Assembly: GCF_001014615.2 (NCBI RefSeq)
Contig: NZ_LBCQ02000002.1
Location: 124,001 to 188,000, forward strand
Source: Aquamicrobium sp. LC103
Lineage (GTDB): Bacteria > Pseudomonadota > Alphaproteobacteria > Rhizobiales > Rhizobiaceae
Direction: 5' to 3'
DNA length: 64,000 bases
How positions within the stretch are numbered: position 1 is the first letter of the stretch; each line of letters starts with the position of its first letter. The position numbers were made by a program, and so were the translations under genes. Of the stretch, positions 54,715-64,000 are shown piece after piece. The notes under the pieces are model-generated. The model saw only the letters and a program-made list of their open reading frames with translations, made no database searches and was not told the origin of the DNA.

Positions 54715-55071
54715 ATGACGATCACCATGTATGGCATCAAGAATTGCGACACCGTGAAGAAGGCGCGCAAATGGCTTGAGGATCATGGTGTCGACTATGC
54801 TTTCCACGACTACAAGACGGCGGGTGTCGATCGCGCCCGCCTCACGCGCTGGCGCGATGAGCTCGGTTGGGAAATCCTGTTGAACCGCGCGGGCACGACC
54901 TTCCGCAAGCTTCCGGACGAGGAGAAGGCGGGTCTCGACGCCGATCGTGCGGTAGCGCTGATGATTGCGAATCCCTCGGCGATCAAGCGTCCCGTGCTCG
55001 AACTGGAGAGCGGGATCCTGGTGGGCTTCAAGCCCGAGCTTTACGAGCAGGCGCTGGCGTCGGAAGGCTGA
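54715..55071 (+). CDS. ArsC/Spx family protein (YffB-like)
   Basis: A 118-residue thioredoxin-fold protein. The N-terminal GIKNCDTVKKARKWL holds a single redox cysteine, and the ArsC family motif is seen in DYKTAGVDRARLTRW and NPSAIKRPVLELE. It is closer to YffB than to true arsenate reductases and lacks other ars genes around it. Likely glutathione-linked thiol chemistry, not arsenic resistance. Confidence 0.92.
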   Translation: MTITMYGIKNCDTVKKARKWLEDHGVDYAFHDYKTAGVDRARLTRWRDELGWEILLNRAGTTFRKLPDEEKAGLDADRAVALMIANPSAIKRPVLELESGILVGFKPELYEQALASEG

Positions 55072-55202
55072 CGGTCGCTCAGGCCCTGGCTCGAGGTCGC
55101 TGGGTCAACGCATCGCCGCATGAGGTCCATCGCGGGACGGATTCTTGGGCCAGCACGATTTTCGGGTTGTGCCGCCGCCCCGAGCAAATAGTTTGCGCGG
55201 AC

Positions 55203-56357
55203 ATGGACTCATCCTCGCGCTCCTCCGTCCGTTACGCGGTTGCCGGCATGCTCGCCATGGCCGTCGCCATGGGTATCGGACGCTTCGTCTACACGCCCAT
55301 CCTGCCCGGCATGATGGACGGTCTCGGCCTGTCCGCTTCCGACGCCGGATTGATCGCATCCGCGAACTACGCCGGGTACCTCCTGGGAGCGATATTGGCG
55401 GCGGGAGCCTGGGCACGCGGTCATGAGCGGCTGCTCGCCATGGGCAGCCTGGCGGCGAGCGCCCTGCTTGCCGCCCTGATGGGTCTGACCGGCGAACTCG
55501 CTTCCTTTGTCGCGATCAGGTTTCTGGCAGGTCTGGCCAGCGCTTTCGTCATGGTATTCCTGACCACGATCATCTTCATGCGCCTCGCACAGGCCGGCAG
55601 GAGCGATCTGCAGGCCTGGCATTTCGGCGGGGTCGGGCTCGGCATCGCGGCCTCCGCGGTCATGACCGGCGCGCTCCATCTCGCCGATGCCGCGTGGACG
55701 GCCAGCTGGCTCTGGGCCGGGGCGCTTTCGGCGGCGGGTTTCCTGGTCGTCCTGCTTCTCGTCGACGGCGACAAGGTCGCTGTCGGTCGGCCACAGGCCG
55801 AGCCGCCGCTGCCGCGCAACGCGGCGCTCACGAAGATCATCATTGCCTACGGCATATTCGGCTTCGGCTATATCGTCACCGCGACGTTCCTCGTTGCAAT
55901 CGTCCGGCAGGGAGACGCGGGCCCGCTGTTCGAATCCGTGGTCTGGCTCGCGACCGGCCTTGCCGGCCTGCCTTCGGTGTGGATCTGGAACCGTCTGGCG
56001 CGCCGCTTCGGACTGACCGCCGTATTCGCCGCCGGCTGCGTGGTCGAGGCCGTGGGCGTGGTGGCGAGCGTCAGCCTCGGCGGCTATGCCGGTCCGCTCA
56101 TCGCGGCGGTGCTGCTCGGCGGAACCTTCATCGCCGTCACGGCGATCGGCCTGCAGCTCGGGCGCGAGCTGGCGGGCGCTGCCCAGCGCCGCGCGCTCGC
56201 GCTCATGACGGCCGCTTTCGGCGTCGGGCAGATACTCGGCCCGATCGTCGCCGGCATCGTCGCCGACAGGACCGGAAGTTTCGTCGCTCCGTCGCTGCTC
56301 GCCGCGTTCGCGCTCGTCGTCACCGCTGCGTTCGGGGTCGCCGCGCGCAAGGCGTGA
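55203..56357 (+). CDS. YbfB/YjiJ family MFS transporter
   Basis: A 384-residue major facilitator. Segment one has the family signature AMAVAMGIGRFVYTPILPGM, followed by DAGLIASANYAGYLLGAI. About 12 membrane segments are seen. The family is found widely but its cargo is unknown. The start MDSSSRSSVR fits the N-terminal edge of segment one. The gene is 131 bases after the ArsC-like gene and precedes sbmA. Confidence 0.9.
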   Translation: MDSSSRSSVRYAVAGMLAMAVAMGIGRFVYTPILPGMMDGLGLSASDAGLIASANYAGYLLGAILAAGAWARGHERLLAMGSLAASALLAALMGLTGELASFVAIRFLAGLASAFVMVFLTTIIFMRLAQAGRSDLQAWHFGGVGLGIAASAVMTGALHLADAAWTASWLWAGALSAAGFLVVLLLVDGDKVAVGRPQAEPPLPRNAALTKIIIAYGIFGFGYIVTATFLVAIVRQGDAGPLFESVVWLATGLAGLPSVWIWNRLARRFGLTAVFAAGCVVEAVGVVASVSLGGYAGPLIAAVLLGGTFIAVTAIGLQLGRELAGAAQRRALALMTAAFGVGQILGPIVAGIVADRTGSFVAPSLLAAFALVVTAAFGVAARKA

Positions 56358-56495
56358 CAAGCGTGCCGAGCTGGCGTTTCCTTGCTTTTGCCGCACTTCG
56401 CGCCGTTTGTGGCGGTGTCAAACGGCCGATAAGACCTGGCGAAGATCCATCGAAGGTCGAACGGCTCCCATCGATCACATTACGGGAATCCCACA

Positions 56496-57752
56496 GTGTT
56501 CGTATCGTTTTTTCCTCAGCCAAGGCTGTTCTTCACCTCTGCTGTGGTGTGGAGCCTGCTGGCAATTCTTCTCTGGTATTTCGGCGGCGCGCAATTCGGC
56601 GCGGTTTTCGGGCTGCCGCCGCTTGCGCAAGGCCAGCAGCCGATCATCGGCGTCCAGGTTTTCTGGTCTTCGGCATTTCTCTGGTTCTACATCTATTACA
56701 CGGTGGCCGTCGGCCTCTTCGCCGCGTTCTGGTTCTGGTACCGGCCACATCGCTGGCAGATGTGGTCGATATTGGGTTCCGCGCTGATCATCTTCACCAC
56801 CTATTTCTCGGTGGAGGTCAATGTGGCGGTGAATGCCTGGTATGGACCTTTTTACGACCTCATCCAGCAGGCGTTGGCCAAGACCGCCCCGGTCACCATC
56901 GGCCAACTCTATTCCGGTATGCTGGTCTTCGCGGGCATCGCCTTCGTGGCGGTCACGGTCGGCGTCCTCAGCCTCTTCTTCGTCAGCCACTGGATCTTCC
57001 GCTGGCGCACGGCGATGAACGAATACTACATGTTTCACTGGGACAAGCTCCGGCACATCGAAGGCGCGGCGCAGCGCGTCCAGGAAGACACGATGCGCTT
57101 TTCCACCGTGATGGAAGGGTTGGGCGTCAATCTCGTCCGCGCGGTCATGACGCTGATCGCCTTCCTGCCGGTGCTCTTCACGCTGTCGGCGGACGTGACG
57201 GAATTGCCTTTCGTCGGCGAGGTGCCTTACGCCCTGGTCGTCGCAGCCGTGTTCTGGTCGGTCTTCGGAACCGCCTTCCTCGCGCTTGTCGGCATCAAGC
57301 TGCCGGGGCTCGAATTCCGCAACCAGCGCGTCGAGGCGGCTTATCGAAAGGAGCTGGTCTATGGCGAGGACGATTCCAATCGCGCCGACCCGGTCTCCGT
57401 CGCGCAGCTCTTCCACAATGTGCGGCGCAACTATTTCCGGCTCTATTTCCACTACATGTATTTCAACATCGCCCGCATCTTCTACCTGCAGGCGGACAAC
57501 ATATTCGGCACCTTCGTGCTCGCGCCGTCGATCGTCGCCGGCAAGCTGACGCTCGGCGTGATGACGCAGATCCTCAACGTCTTCGAGCAGGTGCGGATGT
57601 CGTTCCAATATCTGGTGACGTCCTGGACGACGATCGTCGAGCTGCTTTCCATCTACAAGCGCCTGCGCGCTTTCGAAGCGACGATCGAGGGAGAACCCTT
57701 GCCCGAGATCGACCGGCGCTTCCTGGAGCGCGAGGCCGCGCAGGATGCGTGA
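56496..57752 (+). CDS. sbmA: SbmA/BacA family peptide antibiotic transporter
   Basis: A 418-residue inner-membrane protein of the SbmA/BacA family, with eight or so membrane segments. Typical stretches are [42 protein letters not shown] and [21 protein letters not shown]. These proteins use the proton gradient to import peptides such as Bac7 and microcins. In rhizobia and Brucella BacA is needed for survival inside hosts. The start is GTG, as the upstream ATG codons are out of frame. Confidence 0.95.
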   Translation: MFVSFFPQPRLFFTSAVVWSLLAILLWYFGGAQFGAVFGLPPLAQGQQPIIGVQVFWSSAFLWFYIYYTVAVGLFAAFWFWYRPHRWQMWSILGSALIIFTTYFSVEVNVAVNAWYGPFYDLIQQALAKTAPVTIGQLYSGMLVFAGIAFVAVTVGVLSLFFVSHWIFRWRTAMNEYYMFHWDKLRHIEGAAQRVQEDTMRFSTVMEGLGVNLVRAVMTLIAFLPVLFTLSADVTELPFVGEVPYALVVAAVFWSVFGTAFLALVGIKLPGLEFRNQRVEAAYRKELVYGEDDSNRADPVSVAQLFHNVRRNYFRLYFHYMYFNIARIFYLQADNIFGTFVLAPSIVAGKLTLGVMTQILNVFEQVRMSFQYLVTSWTTIVELLSIYKRLRAFEATIEGEPLPEIDRRFLEREAAQDA

Positions 57753-57764
57753 GGCGTGGCGGCG

Positions 57765-58736
57765 TCAGCCGCCCGCCGGCACTTCCGCACGGATCGCCTC
57801 GTCGATGTAGCCGCGATAGCTGACGCAGCGCACTTCCGCCTTCACGCAGACCTTTTCGGCGAAGCGTTCCAGCGCGCGCCAATAGGCGCCGCCATTCATC
57901 AGGGTGAAGTGAAAACCGTATTGGAGCGGTACGCGCTCGCCACGGTACTGCGCCTCGAACGCGGCGTTGAAGGCATCGAGCGTGCGCTGCTCGAATGCGC
58001 CGTCCTCGTCGGCCGTCTCCTTGCCGCCGGAATGGCGGACATAGAGATTGTAGTCCATGGCGATCACCGGCCGTGCCTTCGGCCCCTCCGGTATCATCGG
58101 CAGGGAGAAGCGCAGCGTCGAGTCCTCGACGTCCGGCTGTGCCGGGCCTCTCGACACGCCGCTCGCGTCATAGGCGAAGCCATCGGCGGCAAGCGCGGCG
58201 TAGAGCTGCTTGCTCGCCGAAAGATAGGGTGCGCGAAAACCGACGATGTCGCGCGTGGCGAAATCGCGCCAGCCTTCCGGCTCGCCGGGAATATCGTTGA
58301 GCTTCCAGCTATCAACCAGAATTTTGCGGAATTCGGCGAACTCCTGAAGCCAGTCAGCCTTGCTCCACTTTCCACCATCGAAATGGCCGCAGGCATGGCT
58401 GGCTATGTCGTGCCCTTCGAGATGCGCGTTCCAGACCTGGCCGAGACGGGCGGCGACGTCGTCCTTGGAATATGCGTAGCCGACATTCGACCGGCCAGCG
58501 CTCATGCCCGGCGGCTGGTAGACGTTCCTGGTTTCGCGCGACAGAAGGTAGACGCAGGAAAGGAAATAGGTGAATTCCGCCCCGGTTTTCCGCGCCAGCG
58601 CCCGGCTGCGTTCCCATTGCGGAACATCGAGCGCGCCGTCGAAGGATATGACGACATATTGCGGCCGCTCGTCCGCGATTGCGAGCGATGGTGTGAGGAC
58701 AAGCGCAAGGGAAAGCAGACAACGCGAAACAATCAT
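57765..58736 (-). CDS. Polysaccharide deacetylase family protein, secreted
   Basis: A 323-residue secreted NodB-fold protein. A signal peptide (MIVSRCLLSLALVLTPSLAIA) leads to YVVISFDGALDVPQW, where the Asp would be the metal ligand. The histidines sit in HDIASHACGHFDG. NodB-type enzymes remove acetyl groups from chitin, peptidoglycan or other polysaccharides. It converges with sbmA and is divergent to the YfgM-like gene. No ribosome site is seen; the start is chosen for the signal peptide. Confidence 0.9.
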   Translation of the reverse strand: MIVSRCLLSLALVLTPSLAIADERPQYVVISFDGALDVPQWERSRALARKTGAEFTYFLSCVYLLSRETRNVYQPPGMSAGRSNVGYAYSKDDVAARLGQVWNAHLEGHDIASHACGHFDGGKWSKADWLQEFAEFRKILVDSWKLNDIPGEPEGWRDFATRDIVGFRAPYLSASKQLYAALAADGFAYDASGVSRGPAQPDVEDSTLRFSLPMIPEGPKARPVIAMDYNLYVRHSGGKETADEDGAFEQRTLDAFNAAFEAQYRGERVPLQYGFHFTLMNGGAYWRALERFAEKVCVKAEVRCVSYRGYIDEAIRAEVPAGG

Positions 58737-58903
58737 CGAGGAGGTGCAACTCGGATAGGTTGAAAGCGCGGCAAACTGCGGGGCAATTGTGGCGATGATG
58801 CGAAACCGTGCCGCAGGCGGTCTGCGGCTTTTTCTTCCCTCCCCCTTCCATGCCAACGAAATTCCGCTAAAACCCATGCCAACATTGCGGGGTTGTTAGC
58901 TCG

Positions 58904-59569
58904 ATGTCCGACGACAGTTTCATTCGTGAGGTAAACCAGGAGCTTCGCCAGGATCAGGCGAAGGCGCTGTGGAGACGTTATGGCCCCATCGCCATAGCTG
59001 CCGCGGTGCTGATCATCCTCCTGACATGTGCCTATGTCGGCTTCCGTTATTGGAACGAAGTGCGCGCGAACCGTTCCGGCGACGCTTATACGCAGGCCCT
59101 CGCGCTTGCCAGCGACGGCAAGACCGACGAAGCGCTGGCGGCCCTGAAGGAACTCGAGCAAAGCGGCTATGGCGCCTATCCGGTGCTGGCGCGCATGCGT
59201 TCCGCGACGCTTGCCGCGCAGTCGGGTGACGCCGCGGGCGCCGTATCCACATTCGATGCGGTCGCGGCCGACGGTTCCGTGCCGATGTCGATCCGCGACA
59301 TGGCGCGCCTTCGCGCAGCCTTCCTCCTGGTCGACCACGGCTCCTATGCGGACGTCTCCTCCCGTGTGGAGACCCTGACCGCCGACACCAATCCGCTGCG
59401 TCATTCGGCGCGCGAGGCGCTCGGCCTTGCGGCGTGGAAGGAAGGACGGGCGACCGACGCGCTGGCCCTGTTCGACCAGATCACGGACGACCAGACCGCG
59501 CCCGCGAACACGCGGCAGAGAGCTACGCTGATGGCCGAACTCATCCGCGGCTCCGGCGCTGCTTCCTGA
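58904..59569 (+). CDS. Tetratricopeptide-like YfgM-family protein
   Basis: A 221-residue membrane-anchored protein. A single N-terminal segment (YGPIAIAAAVLIILLTCAYV) is followed by a periplasmic TPR-like domain. YfgM proteins assist the Sec translocon and periplasmic chaperones. It lies nine bases before der, as in many proteobacteria, although the bamB gene that is often between them is absent here. Confidence 0.92.
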   Translation: MSDDSFIREVNQELRQDQAKALWRRYGPIAIAAAVLIILLTCAYVGFRYWNEVRANRSGDAYTQALALASDGKTDEALAALKELEQSGYGAYPVLARMRSATLAAQSGDAAGAVSTFDAVAADGSVPMSIRDMARLRAAFLLVDHGSYADVSSRVETLTADTNPLRHSAREALGLAAWKEGRATDALALFDQITDDQTAPANTRQRATLMAELIRGSGAAS

Positions 59570-59578
59570 TCCGCCGCG

Positions 59579-61015
59579 ATGGGCTTCAAGATCGCGATCA
59601 TAGGCCGGCCGAACGTCGGCAAGTCGACGCTTTTCAACAGGCTGGTGGGGCGCAAGCTCGCGCTCGTCGACGACACGCCGGGCGTCACGCGTGATCGTCG
59701 CGTGCATCCGGCGAAGCTCTATGATCTGCGTTTCGAGGTGATCGACACGGCCGGTCTCGAGGACGCCGGCGCGACGACGCTCGAGGGACGCATGCGCGCC
59801 CAGACCGAGACCGCGATCGACGAGGCCGACCTCGTCCTCTTCCTCATCGACGCCAAGGTCGGGCTGATGCCCGACGACCGCACCTTTGCCGACGTGGTCC
59901 GCCGCACCGGCAAGCCCGTGGTGCTGGTCGCCAACAAGGCGGAGGCGCGCGGGGCGCAGGGCGGCATGCTGGAGGCCTGGGAGCTCGGGCTTGGCGAGCC
60001 CATTCCGATTTCCGCCGAGCACGGCGAGGGCATGCCCGACCTGCGCGAGGCGATCATCGCCGTTTTGGGCGAGGAGCGCGCCTTCGAGGAGGAAGAGGAC
60101 AAGGCGGTCGCGACGGCCGCGACCAGCGGCCTGGTCGGCGACGACATCGACGACCCTGACGCCGAAATCCTCCCCGCCTACGACGAGACGAAGCCGTTGC
60201 GGATCGCGGTGGTCGGGCGACCCAATGCCGGCAAGTCGACGCTGATCAATGCCCTGGTCGGCGAGGAACGGCTGCTGACGGGACCAGAAGCCGGCATCAC
60301 CCGGGATTCGATCTCGGTCGACTGGGACTGGCGCGGCCGCAAGATCAAGCTTTTCGACACGGCCGGCATGCGTCGCAAGTCGCGGGTGCAGGAGAAGCTG
60401 GAAAAGCTTTCCGTGGCCGACGGACTTCGCGCCATTCGCTTCGCCGAGGTGGTGGTCATCGTCTTCGACGCGACGATTCCCTTCGAGAAGCAGGATCTCC
60501 AGATCGCCGATCTCATCATTCGCGAAGGCCGCGCGCCCGTGCTCGCCTTCAACAAATGGGACATGATCGAGAACCGCCAGGAATTGCTGGCGGAGCTGCG
60601 CGAGAAGACCGAGCGTCTGCTGCCGCAGGTGCGCGGCCTGCAGGCGGTGCCGATTTCGGCCGAGACCGGACGCGGGCTCGACAAGCTCATGGAGGCGATC
60701 GAGAAGACCCACCGCGTCTGGAACAGCCGCGTTTCCACCGGCAGGCTCAACCGCTGGCTCGAAGGCGTCGTCGGGCATCATCCGCCGCCGGCCGTCGCCG
60801 GACGCAGGCTGAAGATCAAATACATCACCCAGGTCAAGACGCGGCCGCCCGGTTTCGTCTTGTCGTGCTCGCGCCCCGAGGCGATGCCGCAATCCTATAT
60901 CCGTTATCTGGTCAACGGCCTGCGCGAAACCTTCCAGATGCCGGGCGTTCCGATCCGCATGGTTCTGCGCGCGTCGGAAAACCCGTTTGCGGGCCGGGCG
61001 AAGAAGCGCGGCTGA
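59579..61015 (+). CDS. der: Ribosome biogenesis GTPase Der (EngA)
   Basis: A 478-residue double GTPase. Both G domains are complete: GRPNVGKST with DTAGLED and NKAE, and GRPNAGKST with DTAGMRR and NKWD. A KH-like domain ends the protein. Der is needed for 50S ribosome assembly. The length and motif order are normal. It follows the YfgM-like gene closely and is probably transcribed with it. Confidence 0.97.
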   Translation: MGFKIAIIGRPNVGKSTLFNRLVGRKLALVDDTPGVTRDRRVHPAKLYDLRFEVIDTAGLEDAGATTLEGRMRAQTETAIDEADLVLFLIDAKVGLMPDDRTFADVVRRTGKPVVLVANKAEARGAQGGMLEAWELGLGEPIPISAEHGEGMPDLREAIIAVLGEERAFEEEEDKAVATAATSGLVGDDIDDPDAEILPAYDETKPLRIAVVGRPNAGKSTLINALVGEERLLTGPEAGITRDSISVDWDWRGRKIKLFDTAGMRRKSRVQEKLEKLSVADGLRAIRFAEVVVIVFDATIPFEKQDLQIADLIIREGRAPVLAFNKWDMIENRQELLAELREKTERLLPQVRGLQAVPISAETGRGLDKLMEAIEKTHRVWNSRVSTGRLNRWLEGVVGHHPPPAVAGRRLKIKYITQVKTRPPGFVLSCSRPEAMPQSYIRYLVNGLRETFQMPGVPIRMVLRASENPFAGRAKKRG

Positions 61016-61137
61016 GCCGGTCGATCACGATATTTTCAACTGCCGCAGCGTCACGTAGTGCCCGCCACATTGACGCCTCACACACTCCGTTAACGCTCCA
61101 TCAAGGTTAATGCATCACTATCGCCGGCGATTGGGTT

Positions 61138-62343
61138 GTGGTGCGTTTCTGGAGAGTTTCTGTGCTGCGTCGACAGTTTTTGCGCAGGCGAGACATCGCC
61201 GGCAATAAGCGTTCTCTTGCTGCTCCCCTGATAATCGGCCTCGGCATATGGATGGGCTTCCCGTCCGCGGTCGCCTATCAGGATATGGTGAGCTTCGTCT
61301 CCGGCCTGGAAGGGCAGAAGGAGCGCTGGGGCGCGTTCGTCGAGAAATCGGTGGCAGGTTCCGTCCATCAGGCGGAGATGCCGTTCGTCGATTCGACGAT
61401 GACGGGATCGCTCTCGGGCAGCGGCCTGCAGGCGCCCGGCGTCGGTTCGGTGGCTTTCGTGGGCAAGAACGGAAGCGTCAGCGAGACGCCGGACGAGCTG
61501 CGCGTCAACCGCGGCGAGAAGCGCGGCCGCATCGTCAACGTGGCGCCGGTGGCCCCGCCGAAATCCTTTTCCGCCGGCTCCGTCTTCGATCGCACCAGTT
61601 CGCTCCTGGATACCGGCGTCGCCCCCCAATTGAGGATGGCCTTCGTTGCACCCGACATAAAGGGCCATGAAATCCAGATCGCCGGCGCATTCCACCTCAA
61701 GGAGGAGAAGAAGCTCGATCCCGGCGTTCCCGCCATGCTGGCCTCGCTTATCACCAGCGAGAAGGCCGACGTCCTCGCGACGGCCTATGCGCCGTCGGAG
61801 CCGGACTACGCGGCCGCTTCGCCTTTTGCGAGCCTGTTGAAGGACGAGGATCCCAACGCCGGCCGCTTCGTCCCGCCGATTGCGCAGGGCGACCATGCGT
61901 GGATGAGCAAGCCGCTGCCGGCCAGCGTCTTTTCGGACAAGGAGCAGAAATGCCTTGCCGAGGGGATCTATTTCGAAGCGCGCGGCGAGGATCTGAAGGG
62001 TCAGGCCGCGGTGGCGCAGGTGATTCTCAACCGCGTCCGCAACCCAGCCTATCCCGCCACGATCTGCGGGGTCGTCTATCAGAACGAGAATTGGCGCAAC
62101 CGCTGCCAGTTTTCCTTCGCCTGCGACGGCACGCGGCCGCGCGTGCGCAGCCCCTATAACTACAAGGTCGCCCAGGACATCGCCATGGCGGTGACGGCGG
62201 GCAAGATATTCATCCCGGAAGTAGGTTCGGCGACGCACTACCATGCCACCTACGTGCATCCGCGCTGGGCGCGCACGATGGAGAAGGTGAAGAAGATCGG
62301 ACTGCATATTTTCTACCGCACCTATGGCGGTGGCTGGAGCTAA
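61138..62343 (+). CDS. SleB/CwlJ-type cell wall hydrolase
   Basis: A 401-residue membrane-anchored hydrolase. An N-terminal segment (SLAAPLIIGLGIWMGFPSAV) is followed by a long linker and a C-terminal Hydrolase_2 domain with CLAEGIYFEARGEDLKGQAA and NRVRNPAYPATICGVVYQNE. The family cuts peptidoglycan glycan strands. The start is a GTG; a second GTG follows directly. It stands between der and the ATP synthase operon. Confidence 0.9.
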   Translation: MVRFWRVSVLRRQFLRRRDIAGNKRSLAAPLIIGLGIWMGFPSAVAYQDMVSFVSGLEGQKERWGAFVEKSVAGSVHQAEMPFVDSTMTGSLSGSGLQAPGVGSVAFVGKNGSVSETPDELRVNRGEKRGRIVNVAPVAPPKSFSAGSVFDRTSSLLDTGVAPQLRMAFVAPDIKGHEIQIAGAFHLKEEKKLDPGVPAMLASLITSEKADVLATAYAPSEPDYAAASPFASLLKDEDPNAGRFVPPIAQGDHAWMSKPLPASVFSDKEQKCLAEGIYFEARGEDLKGQAAVAQVILNRVRNPAYPATICGVVYQNENWRNRCQFSFACDGTRPRVRSPYNYKVAQDIAMAVTAGKIFIPEVGSATHYHATYVHPRWARTMEKVKKIGLHIFYRTYGGGWS

Positions 62344-62563
62344 GCGCCGCCGGCCCGAGGCCCCGAAAAGCGGGGATTCGCCCCATCCTTGCTTCCGCCG
62401 GGGGCGGGCGCATTGTCGCAGATGGCTATCTCTCTGATTCTACATTGGAAAATACAGCGGTCGAGTCTCCCCGACTCGGCTTGACTGGCGCAATGCCCCT
62501 AACTATGTTGCGCGCGACTTAGAAGCGGAGAGCCAAAGGCGCTTTGCGGGGCAGGAGGTTGCG

Positions 62564-62974
62564 ATGGCCGGGACGAATGGGCCAGACGAAACCGGAAAGA
62601 CCGGCTCGGGCAAATCGGCCGAAGGCAACCTTCGCGATGAAGACCTCGTGCGCCGCAAGCGAGAGCTTGAAGCGGCACTGGCCGCGAGGCGGCCGAAGAC
62701 GGACGAGGGGCAAGACAAATCCGGGACCGGCTCCATGGCGGGTTTCGGTCAAGCAATGAAGCTCTCGAGCGAATTCATCGCTGGTGTGGCTGTAGGGGCA
62801 GGGCTTGGATGGTTCATCGATCAGGTGGCGGGAACGTCGCCCTGGGGTCTGATCATCTTCCTGCTCTTGGGTTTTGTCGCCGGCGTTCTGAACGTCCTGC
62901 GCTCTGCGGGGCTGGTGGCGGAACCCGGGCCTAAGGCGGAAGAGAGCCGGAAGGCTCATCCGGAAAAGAAATGA
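62564..62974 (+). CDS. atpI: ATP synthase protein I (AtpI)
   Basis: A 136-residue small membrane protein with two segments in its C-terminal half (FIAGVAVGAGLGWFIDQVAG; GLIIFLLLGFVAGVLNVLRS) and a charged N-terminal tail. AtpI assists assembly of the c-ring and is coded at the head of F0 operons. It lies 38 bases ahead of atpB. Confidence 0.95.
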   Translation: MAGTNGPDETGKTGSGKSAEGNLRDEDLVRRKRELEAALAARRPKTDEGQDKSGTGSMAGFGQAMKLSSEFIAGVAVGAGLGWFIDQVAGTSPWGLIIFLLLGFVAGVLNVLRSAGLVAEPGPKAEESRKAHPEKK

Positions 62975-63012
62975 CTGTGCCAGGCGGCACGTGACGAAAC
63001 GAGGATGACCGA

Positions 63013-63762
63013 GTGGCCGACGATCCGATCCACCAGTTTCAAATCTCCAAATGGATTCCGATCGAAGTCGGCGGGCTCGACTTTTCCTTCACCAATTCCT
63101 CCGCCTTCATGGTGGCGACGGTCGCGACCGCGGGGGCGTTCCTCTATCTGACGACGTCGAGCCGCGGTCTCATTCCGAGCCGCCTGCAGTCGGTGTCTGA
63201 GATGTCCTACGAGTTCGTCGCGTCCATGCTGCGCGATGCGGCCGGAACGAAGGGCATGCGGTTTTTTCCGCTCGTGTTCTCGCTGTTCATGTTCGTGCTC
63301 GTGGCGAACATGCTCGGCATGATTCCCTATTTCTTCACCGTCACCAGCCACATCATCGTGACCTTCGCCCTTGCCATGCTCGTCATCGGAACGGTGGTGG
63401 TCTACGGCTTCTGGAAACACGGGCTGAAATTTCTTCATCTCTTCGTCCCGAGCGGGGTGCCGAAGGCGGTGCTGCCGATGGTCGTGCTGATCGAGCTGAT
63501 CTCGTTTCTGTCGCGCCCGGTCAGCCTCTCGGTCCGTCTCTTCGCCAACATGCTTGCCGGGCACATCACGCTGAAGGTGTTCGCGGGCTTCATCACCTCG
63601 CTCAGCGCGCTCGGTGCGCTCGGCATCGGCGGCGCCATCCTGCCGCTGTTCATGACGGTCGCCCTGACCGGTCTCGAATTCCTGGTGTCCTTCCTCCAGG
63701 CCTATGTGTTTGCAGTCCTGACTTGTATGTATCTGAACGACGCAGTTCATCCGAGCCACTGA
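63013..63762 (+). CDS. atpB: ATP synthase F0 subunit a (AtpB)
   Basis: A 249-residue membrane protein of the proton channel. The essential Arg lies in [14 protein letters not shown], and [13 protein letters not shown] and [19 protein letters not shown] are family hallmarks. The start is a GTG placed after GAGGATGACC. It works with subunit c to pass protons and turn the rotor. Normal length. Confidence 0.97.
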   Translation: MADDPIHQFQISKWIPIEVGGLDFSFTNSSAFMVATVATAGAFLYLTTSSRGLIPSRLQSVSEMSYEFVASMLRDAAGTKGMRFFPLVFSLFMFVLVANMLGMIPYFFTVTSHIIVTFALAMLVIGTVVVYGFWKHGLKFLHLFVPSGVPKAVLPMVVLIELISFLSRPVSLSVRLFANMLAGHITLKVFAGFITSLSALGALGIGGAILPLFMTVALTGLEFLVSFLQAYVFAVLTCMYLNDAVHPSH

Positions 63763-63835
63763 CGGGCACAAGTTCAACGGCGAATTCTCGCCAATCGAAA
63801 AACCGCAATCTCAAGTTCATCAAAGGAGTTCTGAC

Positions 63836-64000
63836 ATGGAAGCGGAAGCAGCAAGGTACATCGGCGCTGGTCTGGCATGCTTTGGTATGGCCGGCACGGC
63901 GCTCGGCCTCGGCAACATCTTCGGCAACTATCTTTCCGGCGCGCTGCGCAACCCGTCCGCTGCCGATGGCCAGTTCGGCCGCCTGATCTTCGGCTTCGCC
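63836..64000 (+). CDS. atpE: ATP synthase F0 subunit c (AtpE), partial
   Basis: The first 55 residues of subunit c; the gene runs off the right edge. It opens MEAEAARYIGAGLACFGMAG and has the polar loop RNPSAADGQ between the two membrane helices. The proton-binding carboxylate would lie in the missing second helix. A good AAAGGAG site precedes the ATG. Confidence 0.96.
   Translation, partial: MEAEAARYIGAGLACFGMAGTALGLGNIFGNYLSGALRNPSAADGQFGRLIFGFA

Noticed and set aside
54715-55071. Arsenate reductase for arsenic resistance
   Set aside because: The protein is YffB-like, and no arsB, acr3 or arsR gene is nearby.

Overview
The window is GC-rich chromosomal DNA from an alphaproteobacterium, most likely a member of the Rhizobiales (Phyllobacteriaceae/Mesorhizobium-like). 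This rests on the gene content: a BacA/SbmA transporter, a Der GTPase next to a YfgM-like protein, atpI-atpB-atpE order, and many solute-binding-protein transporters. It also rests on regulatory sequences: a GTTC-N7-GTTC LexA-type site and two TGA-N9-TCA (RirA-type) sites. No rRNA, tRNA, CRISPR array, prophage or insertion sequence was found. The genus is inferred, not proven.

Left part (1-22.8 kb). A partial amidohydrolase, a LysR regulator and a VapBC toxin-antitoxin pair with a perfect 18-bp operator come first. A leftward catabolic region follows: a multidomain flavin/iron-sulfur reductase, a Dpp-type ABC importer (fused ATPases, two permeases, binding protein), an M20D amidohydrolase, an orphan Leu/Ile/Val-type binding protein, an enoyl-CoA hydratase, a type III CoA-transferase and an HMG-CoA lyase. 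Divergent from these lie a GAF/PucR-type regulator and a degradative class II HMG-CoA reductase. A tripartite tricarboxylate transporter (TctCBA) converges on the reductase. Together the enzymes make a route from mevalonate, or an unsaturated mevalonate relative, through HMG-CoA to acetyl-CoA and acetoacetate. I suggest, as a hypothesis, that the substrate could be an anhydromevalonyl amide such as a fungal hydroxamate siderophore.

Middle part (22.8-33.4 kb). Two molybdenum hydroxylase modules of the two-subunit IorAB type flank a group holding an MFS exporter, a cyclophilin-like protein, a cupin, a zinc alcohol dehydrogenase and a LysR regulator. The second module ends in a c-type cytochrome, which suggests periplasmic oxidation of an aldehyde or N-heterocycle with electrons passed to the respiratory chain.

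Sugar-acid part (33.4-42.5 kb). A leftward operon (FadR-type regulator, SDR dehydrogenase, SMP-30 lactonase, CUT1 ABC importer) faces a rightward mandelate racemase-type dehydratase and two genes of unknown function. A 17-bp inverted repeat lies between them. The logic is uptake, oxidation to a lactone, hydrolysis and dehydration.

Iron part (42.6-49.9 kb). A FecBCD-type siderophore ABC importer faces a TonB-dependent receptor, followed by an AraC regulator. TGA-N9-TCA palindromes lie at both ends, pointing to RirA control.

Right part (50-64 kb). Mostly chromosomal household genes: an L,D-transpeptidase, small lipoproteins, a methyltransferase, a stand-alone E2-type acyltransferase, a 2'-5' RNA ligase-family protein under a probable LexA site, an ArsC-like protein, an MFS transporter, SbmA/BacA, a polysaccharide deacetylase, YfgM-like, Der, a SleB-type cell-wall hydrolase, and the start of the F0 ATP synthase operon (atpI, atpB, partial atpE).
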